A stretch of 64,000 bases of DNA from Anaerolineales bacterium (GCA_016744335.1 JADGEO010000003.1:1-64000); one strand, 5' to 3'. Positions 23,528 to 32,178 are shown, counted from the stretch's first letter. The notes: generated by a model not told the origin, from the letters alone. Program-made: numbers and translations.

Positions 23528-24331
23528 CTAGTTGTGTTTAGCAATCCATTCTTCGAGCATTTTGGTAGTGCTGGGCATGAGCATATAAATCAGCAATGCT
23601 GTACCCATCATTGGGGCGACGAGGAACATAGAGAAGCGACCTTGAATGATTACATCAGTAAGCCCGACGGGGAAACCGCCAAACATGGACATGGCTGCTG
23701 CGAAAACGCCGAGGGGAATTATCCATGGCTTACCTTTGACCAGTGCGTAGATGAAGAATGCCCAGACAATTGCACCTAACCAGTTCACAAATTGTGACAT
23801 AGCATACATCGAAGCAATAAATCCTTTTTCTTCAGTTTGGTAGCGTGAGATGGCGCCAACGCCGTCAATATAGGTGAGAACGTAAGCCAGCCCGCTGATG
23901 AAAGCAAAGATGATGATTTTGTTTTCTACACCGCCGATGAGGAGCATTCCGAACCAAAGTACGAGGGCTATCAAGAAAACCCAGATGGTGGGGATGGGTA
24001 AACCAATGCTGGCAGGGGGAATCATTGGGAAGAAGCCAGCGAGGAGTTGGATGGTAGCGGCAACTACGCCGAACCCCCAAGCCCAATCGGCTTTGTTGAT
24101 GAAGCCGTAAAGAACCATAACCCAGAGTGCGCCGGCAGAGACACCTACCCAACTGAGCATGGCAAAGACGATTTGTACAGTGATAGCTTCGTCAGGACGT
24201 TCGCCAGCGATTTTGCCATCAATATTGACTTGATAGATGTTAGCGAGAAGGAAGAGAATGAGCAATCCTGTTAGGATGCCGACTATGGAGAGAATAGCTC
24301 CGAGTTTATGGTTATTTTTTATGTTTTTCAT
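23528..24331 (-). CDS. Polytopic membrane protein, family 1 (member a)
   Basis: Not recognised. 267 residues, about eight helices. It is a clear paralogue of the 27.6-28.4 kb gene: both start HKLGAxLSIxGIL/NKLGAFLSIIGIL, share LLAGFFPMIPxAxxGLPxPTxWVF in the middle, GLAYVLTxIDGVxxIS after it, and a C-terminal RFSMFL.AP segment. The conserved Pro-rich GFFPMIP loop and the Asp of IDGV are likely functional. Followed closely by a 32-residue membrane microprotein. Confidence 0.75.
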   Translation of the reverse strand: MKNIKNNHKLGAILSIVGILTGLLILFLLANIYQVNIDGKIAGERPDEAITVQIVFAMLSWVGVSAGALWVMVLYGFINKADWAWGFGVVAATIQLLAGFFPMIPPASIGLPIPTIWVFLIALVLWFGMLLIGGVENKIIIFAFISGLAYVLTYIDGVGAISRYQTEEKGFIASMYAMSQFVNWLGAIVWAFFIYALVKGKPWIIPLGVFAAAMSMFGGFPVGLTDVIIQGRFSMFLVAPMMGTALLIYMLMPSTTKMLEEWIAKHN

Positions 24332-24416
24332 CTGTATTTCCTTTTGAGGTGGTAGGCCAGTGGATTAGGAGATCAGTTTCCTGATCCCTAATCGCTGATC
24401 TCTTACCCCTGATTGA

Positions 24417-25265
24417 CTACTCAGCAAGGTCTTCGTCTGTAATCAGTCGTTTTTGGAAGTACGGAACGAACATGAAGACTAAAACACCGATGGCGAGAAT
24501 GGATCCATAGAAATAATCCAATGTTTTCATACGGAAGAATTGAGTTGGGACGTTGATCATCAAAATAGTGATTGAGGGGACAATTGCAAACCACCAGCCC
24601 TTGCGTTTGCCCATAGCAATGAGAGGGATGGACATAAAGAGGAAAATTACAGCAACCCAGTTTACTTCGCCTGCCCAGCGGAAGAGCCAGAAGGTCCAGT
24701 CATTGGGGTAGAAAGGATAGGTGATGCGAGTTGCCATGGTGCGCTGTGCGCCGATGCCGATAGTGAAAGCGTGGGTAATGAGCATACCAATAAAGGTTAA
24801 CGCGCCAGCTTGTGTCCACTTGGTAGAAGTTTCTCCCTTGCGGAGGAAAATGAATGCCCAATAACCTGTTAGACCGATAAAGGCAATAATCATTGGTAGA
24901 GGGAAGCCTGGAACCCAGCTAACGTAGGGGAGGAACATGAAAAAGCCACCAATGGAGGGCAGTGCAAAAAGGCTTAGAGCAAGCGGGAAGCTCCATTCTG
25001 TACCTTTTTTGATTTCCTGCGAAATGACAATCAGGGCAGCACCAGCAGCGAAGATTACCGCTTGCCAGGCTGAGTAGAAGAAATCAAAGAGTGGTAGCCC
25101 GCTGGAGAAAAGGGGAAAGCCTTCTTCGATATGGACGTTTAGGTGAAAAAGTACCCGAGCAAGGGATGTTTGCACCATGAAGGGAATGATATAAGCCATT
25201 ACCAAACCAATCACAATTGCCAACCAAGACATGATAGTACGGTTTTTCTGTGAAGTTTCTTTCAT
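24417..25265 (-). CDS. Polytopic membrane protein, family 2 (member a)
   Basis: Not recognised. 282 residues with about eight helices. It shares with four other genes in this cluster the order: short charged N terminus, helix 1, long outer loop, WSxxxALxLFAxPxxGGxxxxxPxxSW, YWAFIFL followed by a charged turn, FIGMLITHAFTIG (the others have a His-x2-Arg here), KRKGWWFA, and a final MFVPYFQKRLI end. A GGAG site lies eight bases before the ATG. A palindrome at -41.5 of a plausible promoter suggests Crp/Fnr control. Confidence 0.75.
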   Translation of the reverse strand: MKETSQKNRTIMSWLAIVIGLVMAYIIPFMVQTSLARVLFHLNVHIEEGFPLFSSGLPLFDFFYSAWQAVIFAAGAALIVISQEIKKGTEWSFPLALSLFALPSIGGFFMFLPYVSWVPGFPLPMIIAFIGLTGYWAFIFLRKGETSTKWTQAGALTFIGMLITHAFTIGIGAQRTMATRITYPFYPNDWTFWLFRWAGEVNWVAVIFLFMSIPLIAMGKRKGWWFAIVPSITILMINVPTQFFRMKTLDYFYGSILAIGVLVFMFVPYFQKRLITDEDLAE

Positions 25266-25327
25266 TTTTATGCCTCCTGAGCATACGAATAAATGGAAAT
25301 AATCTTTCTGATGGAATTCTATTGTGC

Positions 25328-25371
25328 ATATTATCCCAATCGTTACTTAAAGGCTTTGCTTTAAGGCAAAT
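25328..25371 (-). promoter_or_regulatory. Crp/Fnr-type site and promoter of the 24.4 kb gene
   Basis: Palindrome TTTGC-TTTAAG-GCAAA is centred 29.5 bases upstream of TAATAT, a plausible -10. That equals -41.5, the class II activator position. The same arm sequence (ATTTGC/GCAAAT) recurs at 28.4 kb with the same spacing. Confidence 0.55.
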
Positions 25372-25374
25372 CGT

Positions 25375-25413
25375 AAAAAAAAGAAGCGCAATTTGTTGAA
25401 TTGCGCTTCTTCT
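25375..25413 (-). terminator. Intrinsic terminator of the FmdE-like gene
   Basis: A 13-pair stem AAGAAGCGCAATT/AATTGCGCTTCTT with a five-base loop, preceded by a long A-run that reads as U on the minus strand. It lies about 110 bases beyond the lipoprotein gene stop. Confidence 0.85.
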
Positions 25414-25523
25414 TAGACTTTACTTAGGAATGGAATTTAAATAACTTATATATTTGGAGCATACATCATTCAAACTTTGCCTTATTAATGGTTTTTCCTA
25501 AGTCCTTAGCTAATATGTAAATT

Positions 25524-27104
25524 TTATTCGTAGGTAGTTACTGTGATAAAGCCATCGATGACATCGGAATTATCCAATGTGAATATCGCTCGATCGTTCC
25601 AGTATTCCTGATAGTCAGTAGCTTCTTCAGGAGTAGCTTCGCCCGCAGCCATCTTCTTACCCATTGATATACGTCCAGGGGTTGGGATTGGCAGGATGAT
25701 AACGAGATTATATTTCACACCCACTTTTGCGCCAGTATCAAGACGTGTGAAAATCCATTCCATTTTTGGATAAAGAGTTCCAGTTGGCTCTTCTGTGTAA
25801 AGCATTTTGTTTTGGCGCACAAAGATATCGTCTGTTTTTCCGAATTCTGCACCATTAAAGCCGGTGTGTGGAGAAGCACCAGTAACAAAGGTCATCGTAT
25901 CACCAAAGACACCGAGGAACCATTCATCTTCTGCACCGGGGGCATCTATAGCAATTTGACCACGCATAGGGATTTCTCCGTCGGGGTAAAGAGCTTCAAG
26001 GGCTTTACGGGTCATTTCCCATGCACCTGTTATCGCGCCACATGAGTGACCTGCTACTTTAGCTGCTTCTTCGTAATAATAGGGAACTGGCACTTGTGAT
26101 TGTCCAAAAATGCTGAAGTATGGGTCAATCATCATAATTGGGGGGACTTCGGTAATATAGTCTTGGTCCCATGCAAAGTCATCTGGGGATGTGGGGGCAA
26201 TAGCAGAGGCGGTTGTTGCAGTACCTTCATCGTAAACGGTGACAGTGAAGAAACCATCGAGGCTATCTGCATTATCTAATACAAATTCCGCTCTATCGTT
26301 CCAGTATTCGTAATAGTCATCGGCTTCTTCAGGAGTAGCTTCGCCTGCTGCCATTTTCTTGCCCATTTCCTGGCGTTCAGGTGTCGAGAGCGGTGTGACT
26401 ACCATCAAATTGAATACAACGCCTACTTTCGCGCCAGTATCTTTGCGTGTAAAAATCCACTCCATTTTTGGAGGGGCTGTTCCGGTTGGATCATCGGGGT
26501 AAATCATTTTGTTTTGGCGAACAAAGACATCGTCCGTTTGTCCAAACTCTGCACCAATGAAACCAGTTTTGGGCGCAGCACCAGTAATATAAGTAATGAT
26601 TTCGCCAAAGACACCAACGAACCATTCATCTTCTGCGCCGGGGGCATCTACTTGAATTTGACCGCGTACAGGGGTTTCTCCACCGGGGTAGAGCACTTCA
26701 AGAGCCTTGCGGGTAATTGTCCATGCGCCCGTTGTCGCGCCACATGAGTGACCCGCTAATTTGACAGCAGTTTCATAGGTATAAGGAACCCCAACTTGTG
26801 ACTGCCCAAAAATTTGGAAATAAGGGTCAATCATCATAATCGGTGGGACTTCAGTAATATAGTCTTGATCCCATCCAAATTCAGCCTCTTCAACAGGGGC
26901 TTCTTCCTCTGTTGCTGGAGCTTCTTCTGCAACAGGTGCCTCCTCAGCAGCGGGAGCTTCTTCTGCCGCAGGAGCTTCCTCGGCAACTGGTGCTTCTTCA
27001 GCCTCAGCTTGTGGTTCTGCTGGGGATGCAGTGGGCGCACATGCCGATAAGGACATGGCCGCGATAATTAATATCGCAAAAACAAAATACAGTTTTTTCA
27101 TCAT
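25524..27104 (-). CDS. Double FmdE-like domain lipoprotein
   Basis: Exported lipoprotein: signal peptide with lipobox LSAC (Cys21), an acidic Pro/Ala/Glu linker with six EEAP-type repeats (about 30-70), then two nearly identical domains of about 225 residues. Each begins DQDYITEVPPIMMIDPYF, contains AGHSCGAxTGAW and RKALExLYP, then APGAEDEWF, GFxGAEFGxTDDxFVRQNKM and ends in GKKMAAGEATPEEAxDYxEYWNDRA. GHxCG plus the following helix is the FmdE signature, where His and Cys probably bind metal. FmdE proteins are usually cytoplasmic and linked to molybdo-enzymes; a secreted tandem version is unusual. An FNR-like site sits at -41.5. Confidence 0.75.
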   Translation of the reverse strand: MMKKLYFVFAILIIAAMSLSACAPTASPAEPQAEAEEAPVAEEAPAAEEAPAAEEAPVAEEAPATEEEAPVEEAEFGWDQDYITEVPPIMMIDPYFQIFGQSQVGVPYTYETAVKLAGHSCGATTGAWTITRKALEVLYPGGETPVRGQIQVDAPGAEDEWFVGVFGEIITYITGAAPKTGFIGAEFGQTDDVFVRQNKMIYPDDPTGTAPPKMEWIFTRKDTGAKVGVVFNLMVVTPLSTPERQEMGKKMAAGEATPEEADDYYEYWNDRAEFVLDNADSLDGFFTVTVYDEGTATTASAIAPTSPDDFAWDQDYITEVPPIMMIDPYFSIFGQSQVPVPYYYEEAAKVAGHSCGAITGAWEMTRKALEALYPDGEIPMRGQIAIDAPGAEDEWFLGVFGDTMTFVTGASPHTGFNGAEFGKTDDIFVRQNKMLYTEEPTGTLYPKMEWIFTRLDTGAKVGVKYNLVIILPIPTPGRISMGKKMAAGEATPEEATDYQEYWNDRAIFTLDNSDVIDGFITVTTYE

Positions 27105-27151
27105 TCTCTTTTTCCTTGAATAGTGTAATAAAATTCACAATCGTATTGGAG

Positions 27152-27193
27152 ATGATAAATGCTTATAGGTAAAGTGTCCTTGATATATGTCAA
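27152..27193 (-). promoter_or_regulatory. FNR-type operator and promoter of the FmdE-like gene
   Basis: TTGATATATGTCAA differs from the FNR/Dnr pattern TTGAT-N4-ATCAA at one position. It is centred exactly 29.5 bases before TATCAT, a five-of-six -10. This is a class II arrangement. An almost identical site, differing in one central base, lies before the 33.9 kb gene. Confidence 0.65.
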
Positions 27194-27253
27194 GAACTCA
27201 GAAGTGCACCTAAAAAAAGTTACATTTGGCGGCGTGAACCTTTTTAGGGATAG

Positions 27254-27545
27254 CGTATTTTTCAATACCTTCGCCAAATTCAGAGGTTAGTTTTGCAAGC
27301 CCTCTGAGAAAATATTTTCATCAACAAAAAAGCAAGATAAATAAAATAGGGTACGCATTTTGCGAAGAAGATTTTATTTGTTGACGAGTACATAGTCCCA
27401 ACGGGGCTTTCGCTTTGAGCCTGCCCCGTTTACGGGCAGGCGGTCTAAATTCATCGCACCCGCCTGTGGATAAATCCACAGGCTCAAAGCTAAAGGACGG
27501 TAAACCGCCCTGCAAAATGGCGAAGGTATTGATTTTTAAAATACG
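27254..27545. repeat. 292-bp element with terminal inverted repeats
   Basis: CGTATTTTTCAATACCTTCG at the left end pairs with GGCGAAGGTATTGATTTTTA and the bases after it at the right end (23-28 bp with a three-base bulge). Inside are strong hairpins such as GCCTGCCCCG/CGGGCAGGC and GCCTGTGGAT/ATCCACAGGC. The right end stops five bases before the stop codon of the next minus-strand gene. No protein is encoded, so it is a candidate non-autonomous element. Confidence 0.65.
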
Positions 27546-27549
27546 TTTT

Positions 27550-28359
27550 TTATTCGCCAGCAATAAGCTTTTGTGTCTTGGGAAGACAGAGGATAACGAG
27601 CAAAATAGTACTGATAATCGGGGCAGGCAAGAACATTGAAAAGCGATTGACTTCAAGCATATTGTGGATACCCATTGGATAACCGCCAATTATAGACATG
27701 GTTGCCGCGAAGATGCCAACCGGGATCGCCCATGATTTTTGCTTGAGTGCCGCAAAAATAAAGATTGCCCATCCCGCCGCGCCCCACCAATTAACCTGCT
27801 GAAAGATAATAAACATCCCGTTCCAGAAAGAGTCTGTGCCAGCAACAAATTCTGAGGGGAACTGATAAGTTGATTGAAATTTAGAGATTGGCGCCACGCC
27901 ATCAATAAAAGTCAACACATAAGCCAGCCCAGCAGTAAAGGTGAGACCAATTATCTTTTTATCTACGCCGCCAATGAAAAGCATCCCAAACCACATCATT
28001 ATCGCGAGTAAAAAGACCCAAAGTGTGGGGACGGGCAATCCGCTATCAGCAGCGGGGATCATTGGGAAAAATCCAGCAAGCAAGAGAATAGTCGCGGCAA
28101 TTGCTCCCCAAAACCATGCCCAATCTTGCTTTTTGGTGAATCCCCATAAAACCGCGGCCGAAAGTGCGCCAGCGGCAGTTCCTAGCCAACCTAATAATGC
28201 ATAAACAAAGCGAACAGTATTGCTCTCTTCCCATTGTCCCGCATTAAAATGAGCGTGTATAACTGTGTTGTAGGTGCTGGCGATGAAATACAGAGATAAT
28301 ATCCCTGCCAAGATGCCAATGATGGATAGAAATGCGCCGAGCTTGTTGTTATTTTTCAT
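27550..28359 (-). CDS. Polytopic membrane protein, family 1 (member b)
   Basis: Not recognised. About 269 residues from the chosen ATG and about eight helices. It is a full-length paralogue of the 23.5 kb gene (NNKLGAFLSIIGILAG, LLAGFFPMIPAADSGLPVPTLWVF, GLAYVLTFIDGVAPIS, VNRFSMFLPAP). I chose the second of two close ATGs because the AAGGAG site lies nine bases before it but only three before the first. Unlike member a it has a longer loop with TYQFPSEFVAGTDSF before the last helices. A perfect palindrome stands at -41.5 of its promoter. Confidence 0.75.
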   Translation of the reverse strand: MKNNNKLGAFLSIIGILAGILSLYFIASTYNTVIHAHFNAGQWEESNTVRFVYALLGWLGTAAGALSAAVLWGFTKKQDWAWFWGAIAATILLLAGFFPMIPAADSGLPVPTLWVFLLAIMMWFGMLFIGGVDKKIIGLTFTAGLAYVLTFIDGVAPISKFQSTYQFPSEFVAGTDSFWNGMFIIFQQVNWWGAAGWAIFIFAALKQKSWAIPVGIFAATMSIIGGYPMGIHNMLEVNRFSMFLPAPIISTILLVILCLPKTQKLIAGE

Positions 28360-28406
28360 GTTCATATTCTCCTTGAAGATTAAAATACAATTCGATTTTA
28401 AGTACG

Positions 28407-28450
28407 AATATAACACGACTAATTTTATGAAGATTTGCCTTATAGCAAAT
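28407..28450 (-). promoter_or_regulatory. Crp/Fnr-type palindrome and promoter of the 27.6 kb gene
   Basis: ATTTGC-CTTATA-GCAAAT is a perfect 6-6-6 palindrome. Its centre lies 29.5 bases before TATATT (five of six with TATAAT), as for class II Crp/Fnr activation. It matches the site before the 24.4 kb gene. Confidence 0.6.
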
Positions 28451-28486
28451 AAAAAAAGAGACGTTGCAAGCTGCAACGTCTCTTTT
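28451..28486 (-). terminator. Intrinsic terminator of the 28.5 kb gene
   Basis: A 12-pair stem AGAGACGTTGCA/TGCAACGTCTCT with a three-base loop and an A-run before it, 18 bases past the gene stop. It adjoins the palindrome of the next gene. Confidence 0.9.
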
Positions 28487-28504
28487 AGTAAAAAGATATG
28501 TGGT

Positions 28505-29371
28505 TTACTCTTCTACGTCGAAAAGAGCTGATTTAAACGCAGGCAACATCAACAAAGCAACCAAGATGATGCCTTGTAACCCCGCCATCCAATAAGTGGA
28601 TGTAAAGACTGAAGCAGCCATAGTTCCTTTAGGGGCAAGTGATGCCACGAGTGGGCGTGCATAATGAGCAGGGAATGCACCAAAGATCATCATTAGACCT
28701 GTCAGAAGAGCTAAATACCAGCCAGACTCTTTACGCTGGGCAAGTTTCCAAATAGCAAAGCCTGCGAGAATAACGACGAGGAACATCATAGGTCCCGTGC
28801 GTTTCAGAACGGCGGCGGCTGGGTCAAGGAGAGCATCAGCGGGGCTTTTCAGAATTACGCGCAAAGCGTGGGGGAAAAGCATGAAGCCCTGAGCACCGAG
28901 CATGCCCAAAAGGGTGAAGACCCAGAATGTAGCATTTTTGGTTTTCTTATCACTTTCTTTCAGGAAAATAAATGCCCAAAAAGCAAGTAAACTCAAGAAA
29001 AAAGTGATATAAGCGGGGGGAAATCTCTTAAGGTTTTCCAGCCAACCTAAGCCGATATACCCGTTTACCATGGCAGGGATGGAAAGCAGAGCCATAGTAG
29101 TGGCCCAAGCCCATTTTTTGCCAGTATAGAGAGCGGCCGAAACTGCGATTAATGCCAAACCTATCAGCATTTCAATACCACTATAGATAGCGCCCACATA
29201 AAAGCGGCTAAGATGCCCAGCATTTAAGGCTGTGGCTTGTTTAGATTGCTTCATAATGAGTGTATCCATTGTGGTGTCATATAGCCCTGGGGCTATGAAA
29301 ACAATGAAAAGTCCCATTGCTAAGGCGATTATCGCCATGATCGTCCAATTATTCTTTTTTACTTCAGTCAT
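28505..29371 (-). CDS. Polytopic membrane protein, family 2 (member b)
   Basis: Not recognised. 288 residues, about eight helices, same plan as the 24.4 kb protein. Diagnostic stretches are WAWATTMALLSIPAM, FPPAYITFFLSLLAFWAFIFLKE, LGMLGAQGFMLFPHALRVILKSPADALLDP, QRKESGWYLALLTG, AHYARPL and the end LLMLPAFKSALF. The His and Arg of HALR are shared with three other members and face the membrane boundary, so a cofactor or substrate role is possible. A GAAGGAG site precedes the ATG. Single-gene unit. Confidence 0.75.
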   Translation of the reverse strand: MTEVKKNNWTIMAIIALAMGLFIVFIAPGLYDTTMDTLIMKQSKQATALNAGHLSRFYVGAIYSGIEMLIGLALIAVSAALYTGKKWAWATTMALLSIPAMVNGYIGLGWLENLKRFPPAYITFFLSLLAFWAFIFLKESDKKTKNATFWVFTLLGMLGAQGFMLFPHALRVILKSPADALLDPAAAVLKRTGPMMFLVVILAGFAIWKLAQRKESGWYLALLTGLMMIFGAFPAHYARPLVASLAPKGTMAASVFTSTYWMAGLQGIILVALLMLPAFKSALFDVEE

Positions 29372-29662
29372 TTCAAGTCTCCTTCTTCGATTTGTTTGTC
29401 TCTGAATACCCCGTAGCCGGTTATGGCGTATTCAGAGTTTTAAGAAAAATCTGCACCCATAGGGGTAAAATTCCTTCAATTCGCTTTCGGTGAGGACAGG
29501 AATTTTAAAGATTTTTCAAGTTTATTGAAAGCACTTCTTGAGTATTATGTAATAATATCACAGCGAGCCTATTAAAGCGCGCGCTTTGTCACATAAAAAG
29601 CGCGATAATAGTTATATAAAAAAACAAGATATTTGTCTTTTTGTGGTAGTTTGTGATAAAAG
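29372..29662. other. Intergenic stretch with hairpins
   Basis: No supported gene. CTGAATAC/GTATTCAG forms a hairpin at 29402-29435, and AAAATTCCT/AGGAATTTT lies in a larger inverted repeat at about 29444-29516. The remainder is AT-rich. GATATTTGTC at about 29628 shares a core with the FNR-like sites but lacks their outer bases. Confidence 0.5.
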
Positions 29663-29707
29663 AAAAAAAAAGAGCTGGGATGTTTATCATCCCAGCTCTT
29701 TTTTTCT
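29663..29707 (-). terminator. Intrinsic terminator of the 29.7 kb gene
   Basis: A 12-pair stem AGAGCTGGGATG/CATCCCAGCTCT with a five-base loop and nine or more A before it, 13 bases from the gene stop. Confidence 0.9.
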
Positions 29708-29719
29708 TATAGAGATAGT

Positions 29720-30619
29720 TTATTCTTCAGAAAGAAATTGATTCTTGAAGAAAGGGATTAATAGGATGATAACGAGCAACACACCTAAAGTCCCGCCGAG
29801 GAAGTATACAGAAGTAAAAATTGAAGGGGTTCCAGCACCAACTACAGCGGCACCTGGAGCAAAAGCGTCGGCACCTTCAAGAGAGAAAGAGGCTTTAGGG
29901 CGAGCAAAGTGGACAGAATAAGCCGCCACAGCCATAGCCGTACCAGCGACAAGACTTGTCCACCAGCCTTTTTCTGAATTCTTTGCAACATAATAAATAG
30001 AGATAAAAACAGAAATCAAGACCATCACCATAATAGGCTGTGATAAGCGTAAGATACCGATGCTGGGGTCAAGAATAGCTTCAGTTTTGCCACCCTGATA
30101 ATAGCCACGTAAACCATGCTCAGAGAAAGCGAAAGCTTGAACACCAACCATGCCAAGGAAAGTAAGTGGCGCAAATAATGCCCACATTTCTTTCCCTTTT
30201 TTCTCAAGTAAAATAATTGCCCAGAAAGCGACTAATCCAATTACAAAGGCGTAAAAAGAAGGAGCAAAAACTTTCTTGCGCACCATATAGCCAGCAAAGC
30301 TACTCACGTAGAAGCTACCAATAGGCAATATAGCAAGGCTCACTAGAGCAGTAGGAAAAGCCCATGTTTTATTTTTCAAGAAACCATAAACAACAGCAAC
30401 GAGCAAAATAACGCCAGCAAAAACAGTGGCACCAAGCCAGCCAAAACTAACGGTGCTACGTAAGGATACAACAGGATTCATTGGGGTAGTTGCGCCTTCC
30501 GTCATTCCTTTCAGGAACATATTGGTATTCGCCGTAACGAGACCGGGGTTAATAAAAATCAAAAATAATCCAACACCTGCTACGATAAGAGCTTGGATCT
30601 TGCGTGCTACTTCATTCAT
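29720..30619 (-). CDS. Polytopic membrane protein, family 2 (member c)
   Basis: Not recognised. 299 residues, about eight helices. Family marks are KTWAFPTALVSLAILPIGSF, VFAPSFYAFVIGLVAFWAIILLEKK, FLGMVGVQAFAFSEHGLRGYYQGGKTEAILDPSIGIL, SEKGWWTSLVAG, HFARP and the end LLIPFFKNQFLSEE. It is closest to the 28.5 kb protein, since both have ILDP/LLDP after the HxLR motif and ARP later, which suggests a tandem duplication. AAGGAG precedes the ATG. Confidence 0.75.
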   Translation of the reverse strand: MNEVARKIQALIVAGVGLFLIFINPGLVTANTNMFLKGMTEGATTPMNPVVSLRSTVSFGWLGATVFAGVILLVAVVYGFLKNKTWAFPTALVSLAILPIGSFYVSSFAGYMVRKKVFAPSFYAFVIGLVAFWAIILLEKKGKEMWALFAPLTFLGMVGVQAFAFSEHGLRGYYQGGKTEAILDPSIGILRLSQPIMVMVLISVFISIYYVAKNSEKGWWTSLVAGTAMAVAAYSVHFARPKASFSLEGADAFAPGAAVVGAGTPSIFTSVYFLGGTLGVLLVIILLIPFFKNQFLSEE

Positions 30620-30777
30620 TATTCATTCTCCTTTTTTGAAAAAAACAGTTGAGTGCTCATTATTTAGAGCAAAGATTGGCTAGAGTGTCATTTTTTTTGC
30701 GCAATAGTGCTTTATAAAAAAATAAGTTCTCATCTTTTATAAGAAAAGGATGGACGAATGTCACATCTTTTTTATTT

Positions 30778-30924
30778 AGGATGAAGACCGCACCTCGCTT
30801 AACTTTAGCTTGTGTGCTCTTGGTCAACATTTTCGCTGGCGTAAACTGTTTTTGCCCACACCGCACTCCCAGCTTGGGGTTCAGCACGCAAGCCCAAAAC
30901 ACGCATTAACCGGTACTTCATCCT
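30778..30924. repeat. GGATGA-type dispersed repeat, best-preserved copy
   Basis: Terminal inverted repeats AGGATGAAG and CTTCATCCT are perfect over nine bases and extend through ACCG/CGGT with one extra base. Internal arms (CTTTAGCTTGTGTGCT against AGCACGCAAGCCCAAAAC) also pair, so the whole 147 bp is an imperfect palindrome. It lies between two family 2 membrane protein genes. Confidence 0.75.
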
Positions 30925-30930
30925 AGAATC

Positions 30931-30964
30931 AAAAAGAGACGGATGTGAAAACATCCGTCTCTTA
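30931..30964 (-). terminator. Intrinsic terminator of the 31.0 kb gene
   Basis: A 13-pair stem AAGAGACGGATGT/ACATCCGTCTCTT with a GAAA loop, preceded by an A-run, 37 bases from the stop codon. Confidence 0.85.
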
Positions 30965-31000
30965 GTATTCGTAACGCGACATTTATGTCGCACTTTGTTT

Positions 31001-32005
31001 TTATTCGCCTTCTTCAATTAAGAATTGTTTGAAGACAGGCAACATCAAGACAACGAAGAGAAGCAAGGAGAGAATACCACCTTGTAACCATTCTGTTGAA
31101 TTGCGAACAACAAAGCCTTGAATGCTAACAAAAGCAGTTGCCAAAGCGGTGCTAGAAGCAATATACCAGCCAGTTTTCTTTTTCATTGCCATCAAGGGGA
31201 TTGCAATAATGAGCAGAACGGAGGAAACATAGAGCATGAATCCACCGAGAAGTAATGCTAAGGTTTGGGGGTTATAAACAAGGGGTTGTGCCAAAGGCTC
31301 AAAAGTAACCCAATCAAGATGCTCAAGATTGGTGATTACGCTGGAAAGCGGGTCTGTGATGAGCGGTGGGTTGGGGTTGCCAACGACGAGGCCTTCAGCA
31401 TTTTTGATGAAATTGCCAGGAATATGAATGAAGTAGCGTACGCCGTGTTGCCCATTCATGAAAACCATACCAGAAATAACACCCATTAAAGTAAAGGGAA
31501 CAAATTTCAGGAGTTTGTTTTTGATGCTGTCGGTATCTGCAAAGAGAATGACGTAATAAATCGCTAAGCTGATAAAGAGTACAGGGGCGACTGAGGGCAT
31601 TCCGCTAATTTCTGCTGGGGGTACGCCTTTTTCAGGATATTCGGCTAAAACAAGTACGAACCAGGGGATTACCATCGTCATACCTGCAACAGCAGGAGCG
31701 GCGAAAAGCCCTAAAGCAGTTGCGCGTGCCCAATGAGCACCTTCTTGAATTTTCTTCGAGATCATCACGGCGAGAGCGCCAACGAAGAGGAAGCTGACAA
31801 TCCATGCAGAGTAGGTTGCTGTAAGAACAGGAACCGCGGGGTAAAAATCTGCGTCGTAAGGAATAAGGCGTATAAAGGCTTGGTCAAGAGAAATCTTGAG
31901 CGTTTGCATTGCCTGTGTTGGGGCAAGTGCCATCAAATAGATGCCACCTAAAATTGCCACAACCATCATAATGGTGCGTTGGGTTTTGGTTGTTTCTTTA
32001 ATCAT
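31001..32005 (-). CDS. Polytopic membrane protein, family 2 (member d, longest)
   Basis: Not recognised. 334 residues from the preferred ATG, about eight helices. Family marks: HWARATALGLFAAPAVAGMTMVIPWF, a FVPFTLMGVISGMVFMNGQHGVRYF block with the conserved His-x2-Arg, KKKTGWYIASS and VLMLPVFKQFLIEEGE. It has an extra outer loop of about 40 residues after the His motif (PNPPLITDPLSSVITNLEHLDW) compared with its paralogues. A TTG two codons upstream is the alternative start; the ATG lies eight bases after GGAG. It is divergent from the first crp/fnr gene. Confidence 0.75.
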   Translation of the reverse strand: MIKETTKTQRTIMMVVAILGGIYLMALAPTQAMQTLKISLDQAFIRLIPYDADFYPAVPVLTATYSAWIVSFLFVGALAVMISKKIQEGAHWARATALGLFAAPAVAGMTMVIPWFVLVLAEYPEKGVPPAEISGMPSVAPVLFISLAIYYVILFADTDSIKNKLLKFVPFTLMGVISGMVFMNGQHGVRYFIHIPGNFIKNAEGLVVGNPNPPLITDPLSSVITNLEHLDWVTFEPLAQPLVYNPQTLALLLGGFMLYVSSVLLIIAIPLMAMKKKTGWYIASSTALATAFVSIQGFVVRNSTEWLQGGILSLLLFVVLMLPVFKQFLIEEGE

Positions 32006-32178
32006 TTTCAAATCTCCTTATAAAGTGTTTATTTGATATAATCATTCTTACCATTTCAGTATACATTAAAATAACATGAGATAGATTGAATGTCTTTATA
32101 GATTTATAAATTGCATTCAAGACAAAAGTCATAGGAAAATCAAACTTTTATCTTTTTAAAGAAAATCAGGAAGAATAT

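Noticed and set aside
29626..29639. Third FNR-like box (AAGATATTTGTCTT)
   Set aside because: Only the inner ten bases match. The site is about 255 bases from the nearest gene start and no -10 lies at class II distance.
30663..30674. Another TTTGC half-site upstream of the 29.7 kb gene
   Set aside because: The second arm is missing and no -10 exists at the right distance.
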